Shown here one piece after another: positions 22,964 to 32,775 of a DNA stretch of 60,000 nt (positions are counted from its first letter, which is position 1; the number at the start of each line of letters is the position of its first letter). Below the pieces are notes generated by a model. It made no database searches. It had not been told where the DNA came from and saw only the letters and a list, made by a program, of their open reading frames with translations. The DNA lies in NCBI GenBank assembly GCA_014529385.2, contig CM043962.1:44569598-44629597 (forward strand). Reading direction: 5' to 3'. This stretch comes from Adiantum capillus-veneris. Taxonomy: Eukaryota > Streptophyta > Polypodiopsida > Polypodiales > Pteridaceae. Made by a program: the position numbers and the translations under genes.

Positions 22964-25962
22964 GTGACTAACCAACTCCACAGGTCATCTACCAAAGAGA
23001 CTATTGTTGCCACTTTTGTTGACCTCATCCAAAGGCTAGTGGAAGAACCAGCTCGTCTATACCATTATCACTTCCATTTCTTGTCAAAGAGACCACCACG
23101 GTACACCACCCCGAATCACGCAGTTGCGACTATCTTCACCCAAGTGTTGAAGTCGACAACCAAATAGCCAATTGATCATGCACAGTATGTGTTGGAAACA
23201 CCGAAAGGCACCAAGAAAGAAGGTAAAATAACCTATTTGGGCGCGCCTGAAGTGCTGACGAGAATAGCATATCATGCTATTGGCATGGCCGACAATTTTC
23301 CGCCAGCCCCAGATCAGAACACATGGATTGTGTATGCACAACCTTCTCCCAAAACCACACATTCATCAAAGAGAGTTTATAAGTCAAATGAAGAATCTAC
23401 CGAAAGCTCCCACGAAGCTCATAGCAGTGAGAGAGCTCGGACAATGAGGAGAGAATGGCCAGAATTGAAAAAATGAAGAAAAAAGTTGTAGCTGCACATC
23501 AAGAAGAACCTTAGCAAAAGAAGGCAAGGTTTGAAAGACAAAAACAAACTTATGAAAGAAGCCACCAAGCTGCAGGTGAGGACCCACAAAGGTGGGTTCC
23601 AAGAGAGATAAGGGGACCCAAGACCAAGAACCCTACAAGAAGAGAACCAGAAGATCCCAAGGATTCTCTTGAACGCATGTTTGGGGAAGCAGAAGCCTTA
23701 AAGCTAAAGGAAGCTCAAGAAGTTGAAAGAAAAGAAAAGGAAGAAGCGGCAGAGCAACAGAGACAAGGTGAAGCTGCCCAACAAAGTGAAGCCCAACACG
23801 AACAGAGGGAGATGTCTCCCAGACCATCATCACCACATACGGAACAAGAAGACCACCCAATTCCAAGCCCTCGCCCTTCACCAACAGCTAAACCCAATGA
23901 AGGCGAAGAAGCCAAAGAAAAAGAGCCTGAACCGCAGGAAGTAGCAAGTTTTGAACAACCAAAAGCACAAGAACAAACTGAGGCAGATCCTTCAACGACC
24001 ACCCAACAAGAAACAGTCGAGGCATCCACAAAGCCTCAAACAACAGAAGCAGCCAAGGCAACCTCAATGCCTCAAGGAGAAGTAGAACCCTCATCGCAAC
24101 CACAAGCAGCCACCACAGCACCACCCAAGGAGCCACAAACCAAAATGGTTGAAACTTCTAGATAGCCTATAGAGCCTGAAGATTGGGAAACAACTGACGA
24201 AGTGAATATACAAGTCAATGAATCTGCCAAGTAGATGCACGTGATGACCGAAAAAATGCGAACAGTAGCACTTAGCCGCAGTGCTAAGGCTAGAGATCTT
24301 GAGCTAGTCATCGATGCTCTACAAGGAGAGTAGGATGACAGGATGAATATAATGGTAGATTTACAAAGACAGGTCAAAGAGATGAAGGATGAAGTAGAAT
24401 AGCACCAGCTAGCCAAAGAGAAGCAGCAGAAAGAAATGGAGGATCAGGGAGAGCTTCTAACCAAGTTACATGATGCCTGCAAGACCAAAGATCAACAGCT
24501 GACAGAGGTAACAAATGAACTCCTAAACACTACTCTGTCAGTACAAAAGATCCAAGTGCAACTCGATGTAGCGAATGCCTCTCTGCAGTACTCTGAGCAA
24601 AGAATTAAGGATCATGCATCATTTTTGAGATAGATAAGGGAAATTCTTGTTGTCACCTCGATCAAAGGTACATATGAAGTCTATAAGACTTTGGAAAAGA
24701 GAAACAAGGATCTCGAATTAGATCTGAAGCTAGAGCAATCACAGAGAAGAGACCTTGCACTAACGCGGGTACAATGAGAAGAGAAACTGCTCAAAGAGAT
24801 AGCATAGTTAAAAAGACGCAATCAGATACTCTGAGAGAGGGACAACCAGAGACACAAGAGGAAGCAGGTACCTCTGAGGAACCAACTATTGAAATTCCCT
24901 TAGTCTCTTTTGCTAAGATGGAAACACAGCCGACGGAAGGGCTAGAAGGAAATGAGGATTTTCAAGTACCACTGACTGATGCTGAGCAAGTGCCCATGGT
25001 CCAGCTTTCTAAGGCTGAGAAAGATGCACTAAAGGAACAGATTACCCAAGAGACAGATGCAGAATAGAAAGAAGCAATGGATTGGGAGTTGAGAGTTCTC
25101 CACTCAGTCAATGTAACTCAAATCACTCCTAGCCAAATCAATGCGCAGTGGCATCAGCAATCATTGCCATACCCTTTGATCAAAGTAGAGCTACTACAGG
25201 TAAAAGAAATATTATACAAAGATATGCAGGTAGAAGGATCAGAGGATGTCCACCCCAAGTGGAGAAAGAGCTGGTTGAACAAGAATCCAAGATATCTGAT
25301 TCTGTTCACAAGAGCACCTGTCGCACCATAGAGAGATCCATCATTTTTTTATGTACCAAGGGTAAGGACATGGCAAGCATATGAAGCACTGAAAAAGAAG
25401 TGGCCTACATGGCTGAACTATCCACGATTGCCAGCTCCAAAGCAGGGACATGCAACAGAGGAATACATGGTGAAAACCCTAACGAGAACCATGACCTTCT
25501 TCAAGAGCCTCCCTGACCTATCATGTGCCATGCTATATAATATTTACAGAATGTTGCTCACATGTATTCAAGATTTTCATGAGCCAAAGCAGGCAGGAGC
25601 GCCATGGATGTCTTTCCTCGAAGGCAATAAGGTCTCTGTTATGACTTGAGTGGCGGTTTTCCGAAGAAATCCTTTACGGCTTCTACGCCCAATGCATGTT
25701 TTTGCCCTCCAACAATATATTGGGGTTTGAGGAAGCATTCTATACAAGTTTCTTCACTTGGAGAACAAAGATATTTGGGCCAGTGATAAGAAACCTTACA
25801 TCCATATTTATTGGCTATTCAACCATTGAGCTTAAAAACAGAGTCACCATGCAGTTCTTGCAGGTTCCTGACAAAGCGAGAAGAATCAGATATGAGAAAG
25901 CATTACATGCCCTTAAAGACCGCCTCGCCAGCCGTCAACCCAAAGACTACTTCAATCCATGA
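22964..25962 (+). pseudogene. Long unrecognised element-borne ORF, Pro-rich and coiled-coil
   Basis: A reading frame of about 1,000 codons in three registers, with shifts near 23,430, 24,830 and 25,720, broken mainly by TAG codons. The N-terminal 150 or so residues (FVDLIQRLVEEPARLYHYHF; ITYLGAPEVLTRIAYHAIGM) look folded. A Glu/Gln/Pro-rich low-complexity stretch follows (about 23,680-24,165), then a coiled coil (DQGELLTKLHDACKTKDQQL and neighbours). A folded C-terminal part has WPTWLNYPRLPAPKQGHATE and KTLTRTMTFFKSLPDLSCAM, ending PKDYFNP. I do not recognise a family. There is no RT, protease or integrase. The ORF ends just before a polypurine tract and LTR-like start, so it is most likely the Gag-like or accessory product of an LTR element. 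Confidence 0.6.
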
Positions 25963-25987
25963 AGCTGTGTCAAGGGATGACTCAGTC

Positions 25988-26000
25988 GAGGAGGGGGGGA
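25988..26000 (+). other. Polypurine tract
   Basis: 'gaggaggggggga' sits directly before a TG-starting LTR-like sequence, the usual plus-strand primer position. Confidence 0.7.
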
Positions 26001-26001
26001 A

Positions 26002-26349
26002 TGTTAGCAGCAAGCTAACTCGGATAACATTTTTTGGAGCTTTCATTGTAAAAACACTTATTATTTTAATGAATTGAGAATATTGTAACCCCTACTTTCT
26101 AGATAAACAGTGTAATTGATGAGCCGGGGCTACAAGCTTCTAGATTGTATCAACCTGTCTTTAGTTAGAGCTCCCAGATTATTAGTTTTGACCACAAAAC
26201 CTTGGCTAAGGTATAAAAGCCAATTTTTGTAAGTTTTTGGATAATAGAAACACAACGTGAGCTAACTACACTCACTTGTCTCCTTCTCGCACTTCTTACT
26301 CCCTCCCCGGTTGTCACATTGCAGTCGCGTATGTTGTGTTGCAACCACA
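26002..26349 (+). mobile_element. Probable 3' LTR (start clear, end uncertain)
   Basis: Begins 'tgttagcagcaagctaac' right after the polypurine tract and holds a TATA box. 'ttgcaaccaca' at 26,349 gives one possible CA end, though the true end may be further on. No matching 5' LTR was found by eye in the window. Confidence 0.55.
26212..26218 (+). promoter_or_regulatory. TATA box in LTR
   Basis: 'ggtataaaagcc' lies about 210 bases into the LTR-like sequence, a normal U3 position. Start site inferred at about 26,240. Confidence 0.55.
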
Positions 26350-26858
26350 GGTAAGAGCTCTACGCATTGACGTAAGCATTTCATGGTATTTCGTAGCTTT
26401 TGGTGTCTCCAACTCACGGCCTAATTTCATCATAAGTAGTAACTTAAGCTTCAAAATCATAAATTAAGTATAGGCGGGGTATTGGGACATCATTGCTAAG
26501 CATTTAGATGCATTCTGGGTCGTGATTTTTTCACTTGACCTAAACTGAGATTTGAGACCATAATCATGTGTAATTAGGTCTTATAAACATGTCCTAGAAG
26601 TTTTGTAATGTTTAGATGTCATTTGATGTTGTAACGATTGTGATTTGTTTGTCGATGAGCGACTAGCTTTTGGTGATTTCTGTCATTTGAGTGTAGCTTG
26701 AGTTAGATGTGAGTTGTTTGTTGTTTTCCAAGAAATTGACAACCTCTTGTAGCCTCCATGCACTAGTCGAGTCAGCTTCATCCCATGGATTGACAATTAT
26801 ATTGGTGGTTCTCACTATGTCTGCAATAAGATAGGAGTGAAGTTAGACACCCATCCCA
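26350..26858. other. No gene seen
   Basis: Non-coding. It may include the rest of the plus-strand LTR and of the minus-strand LTR on its right. Confidence 0.45.
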
Positions 26859-26978
26859 CATAGATCTATAAGTACATGTCTATATCCTAGCCCTTGTTCC
26901 CGTTTATTCTCCCACATTAAATGATCATTTTAATATGAGAAAATCATTTGGGTTGGTTAGATATTTGATTTTATGACA
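26859..26978 (-). repeat. LTR edge shared with 56.5 kb
   Basis: About 120 bases match 56,537-56,656 with about one change in ten. Similarity stops at 'ttatgaca', the complement of a TGTCATAA LTR start. The flanks beyond differ, as expected at a true element end. Confidence 0.8.
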
Positions 26979-27014
26979 TAGCCCACCGACTTCTAGTTCT
27001 CCATTAAGGAAAGC

Positions 27015-27497
27015 TCAAAGAGCTAAGAATAGCTTGGGGTCTCCATACAGTTTGGACATGATGGTGGTTCTAACTTCTGAAGCCATGAAATCCATCAATT
27101 TGGAAATATTTAACATTACTTTCTTTTGCTTCAGTCCCTTGACATGGGGAAGATGGGATATCCATTTCTTCGATAGGGTCAGGTAGTCCCTCCGGAAACA
27201 TTCTCTCCAACAAGAAGGGAGTACGCCCACTTTCCATGACTTAAAGTCACTTTCTTCTTGGATAACACTAGGTACATCTAGTGCTCTATGGACTTTGTGA
27301 GGTTGCTTTTGTGGAACACTGTGTCGGTAATCTAGATCTGCCTAGGTGCTAGCTCTAGATCCCTTTGGGTCTCTTCTACTAAACTCATTAATTGCTTGAC
27401 TCGCTCCTTCTCCTCTATAGGGTTTGGGTAAGTTCTTATCTTCCTCTTGGGTCCTGGCCATTGTGGCTCGTGAACATCTTTCTTAGTGGTCGTTTTA
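27015..27497 (-). pseudogene. 3' part of the interrupted gag-only element ORF
   Basis: Reading the minus strand from the copia target site, the frame that ends SGETMETK at 32,776 resumes in register as TTKKDVHEPQWPGPKRKIRT and PIEEKERVKQLMSLVEETQR. Two TAG stops follow (about 27,340 and 27,280), then a shift. The next frame includes DVPSVIQEESDFKSWKVG and FMASEVRTTIMSKLYGDPKL. I do not recognise a domain. It ends about 35 bases before the LTR start, like a gag-only C-terminus. The reading-frame continuity supports a single original ORF cut by the insertion. Confidence 0.7.
27493..27497. repeat. Target-site duplication TTTTA (left copy)
   Basis: TTTTA immediately before the 5' LTR is matched by TTTTA at 32,776-32,780 immediately after the 3' LTR. 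A 5-bp duplication is standard for copia integrases. Confidence 0.95.
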
Positions 27498-27819
27498 TGT
27501 TGAGATGTCGAGCTCTACATCTTGAGTTGGCATCCACTACGGGTCTTGGCCGCTTACGACATTTACTCGCTGGCGTGTTAGGTGACCAACACGGAGGATC
27601 TCTGCCAGTGATTCTATAGCTGGACTACACTTATAGTACCAGCCTAGTACGCTTCTAGCGAGTTCACACTTAGTGACCGCATGTACATATGTGCTACTTT
27701 TCAGCTTTAGCACTTAGTCATTTTGTACTCTCTTTTCTGTAAAGAAGAAGAAGAAGCTTTCCATCTCTGTGTGCTTTGTGCTTGTTTTGTGTAGCTCTCT
27801 TGCATCCTCATTCTTTACA
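27498..27819 (+). mobile_element. Copia 5' LTR
   Basis: 322 bp, beginning 'tgttgagatgtcgagc' and ending 'cattctttaca'. The pyrimidine/purine stretch 'gtaaagaagaagaagaag' lies near its 3' end. It carries the promoter that would drive the element; no strong TATA box was picked out. Confidence 0.97.
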
Positions 27820-27841
27820 TTGTATCAGAGCCTGGTGCAGG
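27820..27841 (+). other. Primer-binding site, initiator Met tRNA
   Basis: 'ttgtatcagagcctggtgc' directly after the LTR matches the widespread plant copia site (normally TGGTATCAGAGC) with one mismatch near its start. It binds the tRNA that primes minus-strand DNA synthesis. Confidence 0.85.
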
Positions 27842-28132
27842 CAAGAGAGGCTAAGAGAGCAAGAGCATCACAATCCCTTCGTTCGCAATCCACGACCAGA
27901 TGTCGAAGGCGCCTCGCGCAGCGAAAAAAATTTTAGGGGTTTTTCGCACAAGTTTCTGAACAGGTCTCCAAAGTGCAGTATACAGAGATTTACTGTACAA
28001 GTACAGTGGTTGTATGTACGCTTGATTGTGGACACTCGTTGAGTGTAGAAAGCGTTACAGGTACCACGATAGCAGGTTCAGCAGATTTGCAGGTTTTTGC
28101 AGATTGCAGCTATTTTGTCTTAGTGCTTCAAG

Positions 28133-29085
28133 ATGTCTGACGGTTTCAGTCAGATTGTTACTGAGAAGCTTGAGAAAAATAACTACCCTGCATGGAAGTT
28201 CAGAATAACTAATTTCCTAAAAGGAAAAGGTTATTGGGACTATGTAGAAGGAGACAATGAAAAGGAACCAGAGATTCCCGAGGCAAATGCTACAGCAGAA
28301 CAAAGGAAAGCTTTGAGGGACTGGCAACAAGGCCAGAGCAAAGTGATGTATTGGCTTTCTATGAGCATCACAGATGGCATGATGGGCTATCTACAGGATG
28401 CTGAAACCCCCGCCATTGCATGGAGAAACTTAGGCAGAGTGTTCGAGGTGAACACCAAGGCCAGGAAGCTTCAACTAAAGTCGGAGCTAAATCAGGTTAA
28501 GAGGAACAACCTCTCAATCAATGATTATGCCTTGAAGATCAAGAGTATCATTGAGGCTCTTGGATCTATTAAAGTCTCGGTGGAAGACGATGACATTGTC
28601 CGTGCATGCTTGGATGGTCTAGGAGATGAGTATGTACATTTTAGGTCTTCCATGAATACAAGAGACGACATCCCCGTGTTCCAAGATTTGATTTCTATGC
28701 TTATTCTTAAGGAGAAGAACCTTGACACATCTTCTTCTCATGGCAGAAATAATTCTGAACAGGCCTCTATTCTAACTCCAACAGAGGTAGAGGTAGAGGT
28801 TGTGGTCGAGGCCCAAGGGGTTGCAGGGGCCAATTTCTGGAAGGTCAATCAAATCAAAACAATACAGGTGATAGGGGAAACCAGTCTCAAGGCAGGGGGA
28901 GTCAAAGAGGTCGTGGTGCAGGATCAAGCAGGCAGCAACATACTCCAGATAGCAGAGAATGTTGGACTTGTGGTGAAAGAGGTCACATGTCACGTGACTG
29001 TCCAAAGGGAAAAGCAAGTGGAAAGAGAGAACAGGGCAACTATGCATCTACTAGCAGAGATGCAGAAGACAGCAAAAACGAGCGC
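28133..29085 (+). pseudogene. Copia gag with RGG-type region and zinc knuckle
   Basis: The start at 28,133 gives MSDGFSQIVTEKLEKNNYPA, the usual copia gag opening (the 'L...NY..W' motif), followed by the UBN2-like core (KVMYWLSMSITDGMMGYLQD; SELNQVKRNNLSINDYALKI). A one-base shift near 28,770 moves translation out of register. In the corrected register there is a Gly/Arg-rich RG-repeat stretch and a CCHC knuckle, C-W-T-C-(4)-H-(4)-C, at about 28,969-29,010. Gag packages the genomic RNA. The shift lies inside gag, not at a gag-pol boundary, so it looks like damage rather than programmed frameshifting. Confidence 0.92.
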
Positions 29086-30600
29086 ATGTTTGTTATGCAG
29101 CATGTAATGAATACAATGACTACAGAGAATTCCACCCAAGATGATGTTTGGTATGTGGATTCAGGTGCCTCTAATCACATGAAGTCTCGTGGAGAGTGGT
29201 TTAGAGATATGCGCAAACCAGATGTGTCAGGCTATGTGCAGACAGGAGATGACACAGCTCACCCCATTGCTCATGTAGGGGACATACCTCTAAATACGAA
29301 GAGTGGAAAATCAAAGTACTTAGCAGATGTACTTCATGTCCCAAACATTACAAAGAATCTTGTTTCTGTTGGACAAATGGTTGAGCAGGGTTTGCAGGTT
29401 CGCTTCAATCCAAATGGCTATTATGTAGAAGATTTCCAGAATGGCTGTAAGCTGATCACAGAGGGCAAATGTGTGGGCAGAATGTTTACGCTGAATGTAG
29501 ACATGCCTGAGGTAAAAGCTGCATTATTTGCACAGGGCACAGGTGTTGTGGCTGATGTTGACATTTAGCACAAACGCATTGGCCATGTCAATGAGCAGAG
29601 ATTGCGCAGCATGCAATCAAAACAGATTGTAAAAGGTTTGCCCAAATTCAAGGTGGATGGTATGCATAAAGTGTGTGTAGCATGCCAGTTTGGAAAATAG
29701 TCAAAGGGCTCATTTCCACATGAGCGCAATGTATGTAAAAAGCCACTTGAGGTGGTGCACACAGATGTTTGGGGTCCAACTGATACTGCAAGTATACATG
29801 GTTGTAGGTATTATGTCTCTTTCATTGATGACCATACAAGGAAAGTATGGGTCTACTTCATGCGTCACAAAAGTGAAGTGTTTGGTCACTTTCAAGACTT
29901 CAAAGTCATGATGGAGAAGGAGACAGATATGCAAATCAAGACATTGAGGTTAGATGGAGGGGGAGAGTACTTCTCCAATGATTTTTCAGATTTTCTGTGA
30001 ATGCATGGTATACGCAGGCAGTTTACATGCAGATATACTCCACAACAGAATGGGGTCGTAGAAAGGAAAAATAGGCACATTGCACAGGTTGCACGTGCAT
30101 TGATGAATGAGAAGAACATGCCTCATCATTTATGGGATGAAGCCGTAAATACAGCTGTGTACATTATGAACAGGACACCTACAGCTGCGGTGCATGATGT
30201 AACACCTGAGGAAAAGTTTACAGGTACAAAGCCTGATTTGGCACACTTGAAAGTGTTTGGCTGCATAGCTTACGTGCATGTACCAGATGAGTTGCATAGG
30301 AAATTGAATCCTAAAGCAAAGACATGTATTCTTGTGGGATATTCCCTTGAACAAAAGGGGTACAGGTTCTACAATCCTACTACACGAGAATTACGAGTGA
30401 GCAGAGATGTAGTCTTTGATGAGATGAGCAGCTGGTACAGTAATGCACATGGCACTATTGGGGCTGATGTAAAAGATGATGTGGTTGTACAAAATGTGAG
30501 GCCACAGTCACAGGTTTTGAGTGGACCACAAGAGTCCTCTTCTCGTGGCTCTGTTAAGAAACCATGGAATGGTAGACTACGTACGTAGGTTACTCCACCA
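29086..30600 (+). pseudogene. Copia protease and integrase
   Basis: Protease: VWYVDSGASNHM gives the D-S-G active site. GAG-pre-integrase follows (LADVLHVPNITKNLVSVGQM; HKRIGHVNEQRL) with the CVACQFGK zinc-binding end. Integrase core: D in VHTDVWGPT, D in LRLDGGGEYF and E in PQQNGVVERK, with 35 positions between the last two. The KVFGCIAYVHVPDE and LVGYSLEQKGYRFYNP stretches of the copia integrase C-terminus follow. Four in-frame stops occur: TAG at 29,566, 29,698 and 30,586, TGA at 29,998. There is no indel: the whole stretch is in one register with gag's zinc knuckle. Confidence 0.95.
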
Positions 30601-32403
30601 ACAGGTACAGGGAATGTATCACGAAAAGGAAAGGAAAAGGTTGATGAACCTCCCTTTATGGCTGATGCATCATCAGGTTTTTCACATGTAGATATGGATT
30701 CAGATGGTTCTGAACAAAGTCTTGATGAGGAATTTGGAATTCCGGCTGTCAGGACACCTGGTGTAAGGAAATTACAAGAAGATGCTAGAGGGCAAAGGAG
30801 TGACCCAGGACCGCGCAGATCTAATAGAGTCAGAAATCCAGTTCAGAAATTGACTTATGATGGGTATCTAGCGCATCACCAAGCCTACATGGCTAAGGTG
30901 ATACAGGATGTGGAGCCCACATGTTTTGAGGATGCAGTTGGAAATGTGCATTGGGATGATGCAATGAATGAAGAGATGGCTGCATTGGAAGCAAACGACA
31001 CATGGGAGTTGGTGCCATTGCCAAGTGGCAAGAAAGCTATTGGCTGTAAATGGGTGTATAAAACCAAGCATAAGGCTGATGGTAACATTGAGCGTCACAA
31101 GGCAAGGCTGGTTGCAAAGGGTTATGCACAGACGTATGGCATAGACTATGAGGAGACCTTTGCTCCAGTGGCAAAGATGACGACTGTGAGAGCTGTCATA
31201 GCAGTGGCTGCATCTAGAGGATGGATTATGCATCAAATGGATGTAAAGAATGCCTTCTTGAATGGTGAGTTGCAATAGGAAGTGTATATGGATCAGCCAC
31301 CTGGTTATGTCGATCCAGGTTACCTAGATTATGTATGCAGACTTCTCAAAGCTTTGTATGGTTTGAAGCAGGGCTCTAGAGCATGGTATGACAGGATTGC
31401 CAAGTATCTTGTCAGTATTGGTTTTAGGAGAGCTCATGCTGATCATTCACTCTATGTACGTGAGAGTGATGTGGGGATTGTGGTCATTACCATATATGTA
31501 GATGACCTTATTATTGTTGGTGACAATGCTATGGAGATTGACCATGTGAAGGGTCTTCTCAAACAGGAGTTTGAAATGAAAGATTTAGGCGAGTTACGCT
31601 ACTTTCTTGGCATTGAGGTGATCAGGACTCCAGAGGGTGTATGGCTATCACAGAGACAGTATGCTTTGGACATGTTGTCAAAGTATGGTATGGCTGATTG
31701 TAAGCCAATTTATGTTCCCTTGGATGTGAATGCAAAGCTGAGTGCAGAGAAGGGTGATGTTGTTGAGGATGTCAACATGTACAGGAAGATTGTGGGTAGT
31801 CTAATCTACTTGACTATCACGAGGCCAGACTTGAGATACACAGTAGGCTTGGAGAGTCAGTTCATGCAGCTTCCGAGGAAGCCACATTTGGATGGAGTAC
31901 GATGCACACTTAGGTATGTGCAAGGTACATTTGACTACGCATTGTTCTATGCAGCAGATGCACCATTAGCATTGTATGGGTATACAGATGCAGATTGGGC
32001 AAATAGCATTGTTGATAGGAGATCTACGAGTGGCTTCATGTTCTCTTTTGGGAGTGCTGCTGTTACTTGGAGCAGCAAAAAGCAGCCTACGGTTGCTTTA
32101 TCGAGCACAGAGGCTGAGTACAGAGGTGCAGCAGTTGCGGCGTGCGAGGTAGCTTGGCTACGCACATTACTTGAGGACTTGGGAGTGCAGGTGGACTAGC
32201 AGATTTTCATCCATTGTGACAACCTCAGTAGCATGCAGTTGGCTAGGAACCCAGTGTTCCATACCAGGACCAAACACATAGAGGTCCATTACCACTACGT
32301 TCGAGAGCGAGTGTTGGCGAGCGACATCGACTTGGTCTACGTTAGCACAGAGGAGCAGATAGCGGATATCTTTACCAAGGCCCTCGGAGCTGAGAAGCTT
32401 TGA
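30601..32403 (+). pseudogene. Copia reverse transcriptase and RNase H
   Basis: The RT starts around [20 protein letters not shown], with [40 protein letters not shown] and [12 protein letters not shown]. The catalytic YVDD is at 31,495-31,506, followed by FEMKDLGELRYFLGIEV. RNase H shows YTDADWANS, ALSSTEAEYRGA and HCDNLSSMQLARNPVFH, and ends KHIEVHYHYVRERV, IADIFTKALGAEKL. Stops: TAG at 31,276 and 32,197, TGA at 32,401. No frameshift was seen. Apart from these stops the sequence is well preserved, in line with the near-identical LTRs. Confidence 0.96.
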
Positions 32404-32443
32404 CGTTTCCGGACTATGCTTGGACTATGCGACATGCAGAGCT

Positions 32444-32453
32444 CGAGGGGGAG
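32444..32453 (+). other. Copia polypurine tract
   Basis: 'cgagggggag' immediately before the 3' LTR. Confidence 0.9.
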
Positions 32454-32775
32454 TGTTGAGATGTCGAGCTCTACATCTTGAGCTGGCATCCACTACGGGT
32501 CTTGGCCACTTACGACATTTACTCGCTGGCGTGTTAGGTGACCAACACGGAGGATATCTGCCAGTGATTCTATAGCTGGACTACACTTATAGTGCCAGCC
32601 TAGTACGCTTCTAGCGAGTTCACACTTAGTGACCGCATGTACATATGTGCTACTTTTCAACTTTAGCACTTAGTCATTTTGTACTCTCTTTTCTGTAAAA
32701 AAGAAGAAGAAGCTTTCCATCTCTGTGTGCTTTGTGCTTGTCTTGTGTAGCTCTCTTGCATCCTCATTCTTTACA
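32454..32775 (+). mobile_element. Copia 3' LTR
   Basis: 322 bp, same length as the 5' LTR, with seven substitutions by hand count. Followed by the right target-site copy TTTTA at 32,776-32,780. Confidence 0.97.

Larger units (their letters stand above)
27498..32775 (+). mobile_element. Complete Ty1/copia retrotransposon, 5,278 bp
   Basis: It has 322-bp LTRs starting TG and ending CA, an initiator-Met-tRNA-type primer-binding site, gag, protease, integrase, RT and RNase H in copia order, a polypurine tract and a perfect TTTTA target duplication. By hand count the LTRs differ at 7 of 322 positions, six of them transitions, so the insertion is fairly young. One frameshift in gag and seven in-frame stops in pol make it non-autonomous now. 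Confidence 0.97.

Noticed and set aside
23715-24416. Long minus-strand frames opposite the Pro/Gln-rich ORF
   Set aside because: Low-complexity shadow translations (Ser/Leu/Cys-rich) of the plus-strand coding sequence, with no domain.
28700-28800. Programmed frameshift between copia gag and pol
   Set aside because: The shift lies inside gag, before the RG-rich region and zinc knuckle, and no slippery site was seen. Copia gag-pol is usually one frame. Treated as a mutation.
30868-31275. 135-codon minus-strand frame in copia RT
   Set aside because: Antisense shadow of a conserved RT sequence; composition is unlike a real protein.
23162-32403. Alternative genetic code (TAG read as an amino acid)
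   Set aside because: The host gene uses TAG as its normal stop, TGA also interrupts, and plant nuclear genomes use the standard code. Deamination of methylated DNA explains the bias more simply.
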